NCBI GenBank assembly: GCA_964431735.1 | Contig: CAYSLJ010000041.1 | Coordinates: 1-45,316, forward strand | Direction: 5' to 3' | Source: CALARM01 sp964431735 | GTDB lineage: Bacteria > Vulcanimicrobiota > SpSt-956 > JAKJGF01 | DNA: 45,316 nucleotides | In this document: in pieces, positions 41,562-45,316 of the stretch | How positions within the stretch are numbered: position 1 is the stretch's first letter | Layout: each line of letters opens with the position of its first letter | Notes under the pieces: model-generated | Database searches by the model: none | Told to the model about the DNA's origin: nothing | Seen by the model: the letters and a program-made list of their open reading frames with translations, nothing else | Made by a program: the position numbers and the translations under genes

Positions 41562-43058
41562 TTAATTTTCTTCCCACATTCTGGCTCTCTCTACGGATTT
41601 CTTCCATCCTTTATACAAAGATTCTCTTTTTTTATCTTCCATAGACGGAGTAAATCTTCTGTCTACCTTCCACTTGCGTCCTATTTCTTCTTTGTTTTCC
41701 CAGAAACCTGTGGCGAGTCCTGCCAGGTAAGCCGCTCCCAGAGCAGTTGTTTCCCTTACGGTAGGCCTGTCTACAGTTACTCCCAGTATGTCTGCCTGGA
41801 ACTGCATGAGGAAATTATTGGCACTTGCCCCTCCGTCAACCTTCAGGGATGATAATTTAATACGTGAATCTTCTTCCATTATTTTTAAAACGTCTTCTGT
41901 CTGATATGCTATGGATTCCAGAGTTGCTCTTATTATGTGATTTTTACTGGCTCCCCTCGTAAGACCTGTAATCGTTCCTCTTGCATACATATCCCAGTAA
42001 GGGGCACCGAGTCCTACAAAAGCGGGAACAACATAAACACCGTTTGAATCCTGAACCTTTGCAGCAAAATATTCACTGTCTGAAGCGCTGTCTATCAGTT
42101 TCATTTCGTCTCTGAGCCACTGTATGGCAGCACCTCCTATGAAAATACTTCCTTCCAGCGCATAATGGATTTTTCCGTCAAGACCCCATGCAATTGTGGT
42201 AAGTAATCCATGTTTTGAAGATTTCATCTGTTCTCCTGTATTCATAAGGAGAAAACATCCTGTGCCATAGGTGTTTTTTGCCATGCCCGGCTCATAACAT
42301 GCCTGGCCGAAGAGTGCTGCCTGCTGGTCACCTGCTATGCCTGACACAGGTATCTGAACCCCTCCGAAAAATTTCCTGTCACTCAGGCAGTAAATCTCGC
42401 TGGAAGGTTTTACGGAAGGAAGCATGGAATGAGGTATGGCGAAATAATTTAAGATTTTTTCATCCCATGTGAGGTTTTTTATATTAAATAACATGGTTCT
42501 GGAAGCATTGGAATAATCTGTTACATGAGCTGCACCTCCTGTAAGGTTCCATATGATCCATGTATCTACGGTGCCCAGTAAAATATCTCCCTGTTCTGCT
42601 CTCTCTCTTACTCCCGGCACATTATCCAGAATCCATTTTACCTTTGTCCCTGAAAAATAAGCATCACATACAAGGCCTGTGTTTTCTCTTATATATTGTT
42701 CCATACCGTTTGCTTTTAACTCATCACAGATAGGGGCAGTACGTCTGCACTGCCATACAATGGCATTATATACAGGTTTACCTGTGTTTTTATCCCATAA
42801 TATAACTGTTTCTCTCTGATTTGTAATACCTATGCCTGCAATGTCTTCTGCCTTTATGCCTGCAAGTTCCATTACTTCTATTGCAACAGAAATCTGTGTT
42901 GACCATATTCCCATAGGGTCATGTTCCACCCACCCCGGTTTCGGATAGATTTGAGGAAATTCTTTCTGTGCTACAGAGACTATCTGCCCGTCATGATTGA
43001 ATAATATGGCTCTTGAACTGGTAGTTCCGGCATCAAGTGATAAAATATATTTTTTCAT
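41562..43058 (-). CDS. glpK: Glycerol kinase
   Basis: The 498-residue product has the normal GlpK length. It phosphorylates glycerol with ATP to sn-glycerol 3-phosphate in the cytosol. FGGY-family motifs are clear: YILSLDAGTTSSRAI at the N-terminus (E. coli has Gln where Ala is here), GWVEHDPMGIW, ITNQRET, IVWQCRRT, SGIAGDQQAALFGQ, NTYGTGCFLL, LEGSIFIGGAAIQWLRD and LKVDGGASANNFLMQFQADIL. A GAGAGG ribosome site precedes it. It lies 22 bp downstream of the HEPN gene, so it is probably read with the MNT-HEPN pair. The glycerol facilitator gene lies further upstream. Confidence 0.97.
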   Translation of the reverse strand: MKKYILSLDAGTTSSRAILFNHDGQIVSVAQKEFPQIYPKPGWVEHDPMGIWSTQISVAIEVMELAGIKAEDIAGIGITNQRETVILWDKNTGKPVYNAIVWQCRRTAPICDELKANGMEQYIRENTGLVCDAYFSGTKVKWILDNVPGVRERAEQGDILLGTVDTWIIWNLTGGAAHVTDYSNASRTMLFNIKNLTWDEKILNYFAIPHSMLPSVKPSSEIYCLSDRKFFGGVQIPVSGIAGDQQAALFGQACYEPGMAKNTYGTGCFLLMNTGEQMKSSKHGLLTTIAWGLDGKIHYALEGSIFIGGAAIQWLRDEMKLIDSASDSEYFAAKVQDSNGVYVVPAFVGLGAPYWDMYARGTITGLTRGASKNHIIRATLESIAYQTEDVLKIMEEDSRIKLSSLKVDGGASANNFLMQFQADILGVTVDRPTVRETTALGAAYLAGLATGFWENKEEIGRKWKVDRRFTPSMEDKKRESLYKGWKKSVERARMWEEN

Positions 43059-43080
43059 TCTTCACAACCTCTCTAAAAAT

Positions 43081-43461
43081 TTAACATGAACCAATTAATT
43101 TTTCTGCAAGTTCCAGGAAATCTTTTCCTCTTTGAATCTGCAGGTTTGCATCATCTAACGTTATAACAGCCATAACATCATAATCACCTGTAGTCCTTGC
43201 AGTTTCGGCATTAATCAAATATCTATGAAATTCTTCCGGTATTTTCTTTGTTTTAGCAAATTTCTGTCCAAAAGTAGCAATGACGGCAGAATGCTTTGAA
43301 AACACAAGACCTTCTCCGAGTAAAAGGGCTTCTGCAACATAAAACATAGTGTAATAGGCCCTGGAAACAGAAAAATCATAATAGCCCTCTTCTGAAAGTA
43401 ACTGCGCAGCATTCAGACTGTTTCTGGCTTTTTGTATAAGGGAGAACTGTTCCTGAGTCAT
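43081..43461 (-). CDS. HEPN-domain protein of an MNT-HEPN pair
   Basis: The 126-residue product is a four-helix HEPN domain (PF05168 type): QKARNSLNAAQLLSEEGYYDFSVSRAYYTMFYVAEALLL and HSAVIATFGQKFAKT. Its start overlaps the MNT stop by 4 bp (ATGA), typical of cotranslated two-gene modules. The RX4-6H ribonuclease motif of the HepT subclass is not visible, so toxin activity is uncertain. Other HEPN proteins of this type bind the partner nucleotidyltransferase. A toxin-antitoxin or resistance-like module is possible. Confidence 0.88.
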   Translation of the reverse strand: MTQEQFSLIQKARNSLNAAQLLSEEGYYDFSVSRAYYTMFYVAEALLLGEGLVFSKHSAVIATFGQKFAKTKKIPEEFHRYLINAETARTTGDYDVMAVITLDDANLQIQRGKDFLELAEKLIGSC

Positions 43462-43778
43462 AGAATGATTCCTTCTCTGCGAACATTTAACAGTAAAGGA
43501 CTCATCTCTATTTTATAACGTTCTGAAGACAGGAATATACATGAAATAACAACATCATATTTCAGGGAAATTTCGGCAGTAATGTTTCCTGCCCTTTCTA
43601 TTTCTTCCCCGGCGTTTACTGTACCTTCGAGAATAACCATAATGTCTATGTCAGAATCATAACAATCCTCTCTACGGGCCTGAGAGCCAAAAAGAATTAT
43701 GTGAACAAGTCTTTCCCCGTAAAGAGTTTTAAAAGAATTATTTAACTCTGTTAAAATATTCCGTAATTTCTGCTCCAT
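43458..43778 (-). CDS. MNT-domain minimal nucleotidyltransferase
   Basis: The 106-residue product has the core motif of minimal nucleotidyltransferases, GSQARREDCYDSDID (G31, S32 and Asp 43, 45), fitting GSX10DXD, and a third strand near DVVISCIFL. These proteins transfer nucleotides to protein or RNA, and in MntA-HepT pairs they AMPylate the HEPN toxin to neutralise it. It is the first gene of the HEPN pair, which lies between glpF and glpK. The target here is not proven. Confidence 0.9.
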   Translation of the reverse strand: MEQKLRNILTELNNSFKTLYGERLVHIILFGSQARREDCYDSDIDIMVILEGTVNAGEEIERAGNITAEISLKYDVVISCIFLSSERYKIEMSPLLLNVRREGIIL

Positions 43779-44054
43779 TATAGTTAATCCTTTTTTATAT
43801 CTATTTCATATATATTTTATCATATATCCAGTGATTTATCCATTATAAAAGATAGTGTTTTTTTACAACAGTTAGTTTCACTTTTACTGGAAATTGCACT
43901 TAATTTTGTAAATCTATTAATTAGTGAAAAGTGAGTAGTGAAAAGTAAGTAAAATCCAAATTTTTTCACTTTTCACTTTTCACTCTGAATATTCTGTGAT
44001 AAATTTCTTTTTCTATTGTATATAAAATTACCTGTCATTTTTAAACACAATCTC
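43779..44054. repeat. Family B array between glpF and the MNT gene
   Basis: At 43921-43985 GTGAAAA/GTGAGTA units face TTTTCAC units across an AT loop, the longest family B hairpin in the window. TTAGTTTCACTTTTACTGGA (43871-43890) resembles only one end of the type 2 element. No gene or clear terminator is seen. Confidence 0.65.
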
Positions 44055-44795
44055 CTACGGCACCCATAATTTCAAACACATTGTATAAATAAAACCACCG
44101 ATAATTCCTCCTATAACAGGTGCAAACACAGGTATGGGAGCATAAGACCATCCTGAATCCCTTTTCCCCGGTATGGGAAGAAGAAAGTGAGCAATTCTCG
44201 GCCCAAGATCCCTTGCGGGATTTATTGCATAACCTGTGGGACCTCCCAGGCTCAAACCTATGGCAAATACCAGAATACCTACAAGATAGGCACCGAAAGC
44301 ACCTATTTTGTTATGCTCATCCGTAATGCCGAGAACTCCTATTAATAATATGGCAGAACCTATGATTTCAGTAATAATATTTGAGACATTATTCCTTATG
44401 GCAGGCATGGTACAGAATATACCGAGTTTTGCATCGGGATTATCTGTTTCTTTAAAATGATCTTTATAAGATATATATACAAGAACTGCACCGCAAAAAG
44501 CACCGGCCATCTGGGAAATAATATAACCGGGAACAAGAGACCATGATAATTTCCCCAGGACTGCCATGGTACATGTTACGGCAGGGTTAAGATGGGCTCC
44601 ACTTATCCATCCTGTTACATAGACTGCCACTGCAACACCGAAGGCCCACCCTGCGGTGATGACAATCCATCCACCTCCTTCACCTTTACTTTTCTTCAGT
44701 AATACATTTGCCACAACACCGTCACCGAGTAAGATCAGTATTAAAGTACCAATAAATTCTGCTACATACAAACCGAGATTTTCCATTTTTACCAT
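44055..44795 (-). CDS. glpF: Glycerol facilitator (aquaglyceroporin)
   Basis: The 246-residue MIP-family channel has six TM segments and both NPA boxes: SGAHLNPAVT (N70) and GYAINPARD (N192). The selectivity Arg (R195) followed by Asp (D196) marks an aquaglyceroporin rather than a water channel, so it admits glycerol through the inner membrane. The start may instead be the ATG three codons later (44786), better spaced from AAAGG. It shares strand with glpK but is separated by repeats and an MNT-HEPN pair. No GlpP- or GlpR-type site could be recognised. Confidence 0.95.
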   Translation of the reverse strand: MVKMENLGLYVAEFIGTLILILLGDGVVANVLLKKSKGEGGGWIVITAGWAFGVAVAVYVTGWISGAHLNPAVTCTMAVLGKLSWSLVPGYIISQMAGAFCGAVLVYISYKDHFKETDNPDAKLGIFCTMPAIRNNVSNIITEIIGSAILLIGVLGITDEHNKIGAFGAYLVGILVFAIGLSLGGPTGYAINPARDLGPRIAHFLLPIPGKRDSGWSYAPIPVFAPVIGGIIGGFIYTMCLKLWVP

Positions 44796-45000
44796 GCCTT
44801 TCTTTATGAATTCCGAATATTACGTAGTTACTGACATAATCATTTAATAAACGTTTTTCTTACGTCATGCATTACGCGTCACGAGATCAGTAATGTATTA
44901 TTTATGCTTATCTCAGTAGTATATTATAATCCAATGTCTATGAAAAAAAAAGATAGAAAGATAAAAATAAATTTTCTTGATATTTTTAATAATGTGTCTT
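44796..45000. mobile_element. glpF upstream region with a degenerate type 1 element
   Basis: From 44828 (TTACTGACATAATCATTTAA) to 44920 (TTTATGCTTATCTCAGTA) is a degenerate type 1 element with three heptamer-like units (CGTCATG, CATTACG, CGTCACG; 44863-44883). The rest is AT-rich. No gene is seen. Confidence 0.6.
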
Positions 45001-45211
45001 AGAGCCTATCCGAAAAGTAATATTTATTTTCACATCCTTCCCACTTCCAGGTTCTGGAGAAAAATATATACCGTATTAACAGCCAGTTGTAAATTAAATA
45101 GACGCAAAATAGTAAGTGTCTGTAAAAACAGGTTCTTTTTCAGGAGGATTATAGATTTTTCGGAAGAGCCTGGCAGTGGAAAGGTATGAGGCGACTTTCT
45201 GGATAGGCTCT
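45001..45211. mobile_element. IS-end-like element with inverted ends (MITE)
   Basis: AGAGCCTATCCGAAAAGT at the left faces ACTTTCTGGATAGGCTCT at the right, about 211 bp in all. The core AGCCTATCC...GGATAGGCT is flanked by CTTAG on both sides (44998-45002 and 45210-45214), a possible target duplication. The interior has no full transposase. A second, inverted end lies at 1-62. The ends resemble those of some IS5/IS427-type elements, but this needs a search. Confidence 0.65.
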
Positions 45212-45316
45212 TAGGGGTTGTCAAGAAATAACCTCATCATATTTACAGTCTATATCGTTATGCGAGGATGATAACCATTCTAATAATTTGCCAGGGTTAT
45301 TTTCTTACAGTCTCTT
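45212..45316. repeat. Window end with inverted type 4 repeat
   Basis: The segment GCGAGGATGATAACCATTCT and on (45262-45316) is a close inverted copy of 29664-29718, including the exact AATAATTTGCCAGGGTTATT. The repeat runs off the window, so its full extent is unknown. Confidence 0.65.

Noticed and set aside
45030..45224. A 64-residue minus-strand frame inside the 45001-45211 element as a transposase fragment.
   Set aside because: No DDE or other transposase motif is visible, and the frame is shorter than any known domain.

Overview
The window is an AT-rich bacterial chromosome segment (codons such as AGA and ATA are frequent). It carries no rRNA, tRNA or other phylogenetic marker, so the organism cannot be named. 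Several features suggest a poorly characterised, paralogue-rich environmental phylum with two membranes or at least lipoproteins: prepilin-type and lipoprotein signals, eukaryote-like Ser/Thr kinases, beta-propeller and TPR proteins, and many intergenic repeats. Lineages such as Eremiobacterota/Xenobia or Riflebacteria are only a guess from gene style.

Layout. asnA lies at 258-1298 (-). A tandem array of three large paralogues follows at 1662-12030 (+); each has a VIT domain, a vWA domain with an intact MIDAS and a C-terminal alpha/alpha-toroid-like domain, and the third is also fused to TPRs and zinc ribbons. Next come a LamG lipoprotein, a prepilin-signal/multi-TM/zinc-ribbon fusion, a zinc-ribbon PQQ-like propeller, two glycine-zipper proteins, a GH-like lipoprotein, a Uma2-type protein, and a DUF1538 membrane protein translationally coupled to a tandem PII-like protein (12120-22660).

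The most interesting locus is a RiPP operon at 23073-29531. It holds a Nif11-leader precursor, a B12-binding radical SAM enzyme, two nearly identical NHLP-leader precursors with divergent cores, and a class II lanthipeptide synthetase of the ProcM-like CCG type. It is preceded by four 7-bp direct repeats at exact 11-bp spacing, ending 9 bp before a TATAAT, which is the architecture of a Pho-box promoter. A fourth VIT-vWA-toroid paralogue lies immediately downstream.

The right part carries a beta-repeat protein, an ATLF-like zinc peptidase with a glycine-rich hydrophobic tail, two Ser/Thr kinases (one with C-terminal TM segments, one fused to a Ycf48-like propeller), a small secreted protein, a GT-C-like membrane protein, and a glycerol locus (glpF, MNT-HEPN pair, glpK).

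Nearly every intergenic space holds arrays of 7-bp units. Family A is GT(C/T)ACGC or its GTGATGC-like partner; family B is GTGAGTA/GTGAAAA. Many family A arrays sit inside MITE-like elements with their own terminal inverted repeats, and at least four such element types are distinguishable. An IS-end-like terminal repeat appears in inverted orientation at both window ends. No CRISPR array, tRNA or intact transposase gene was seen.
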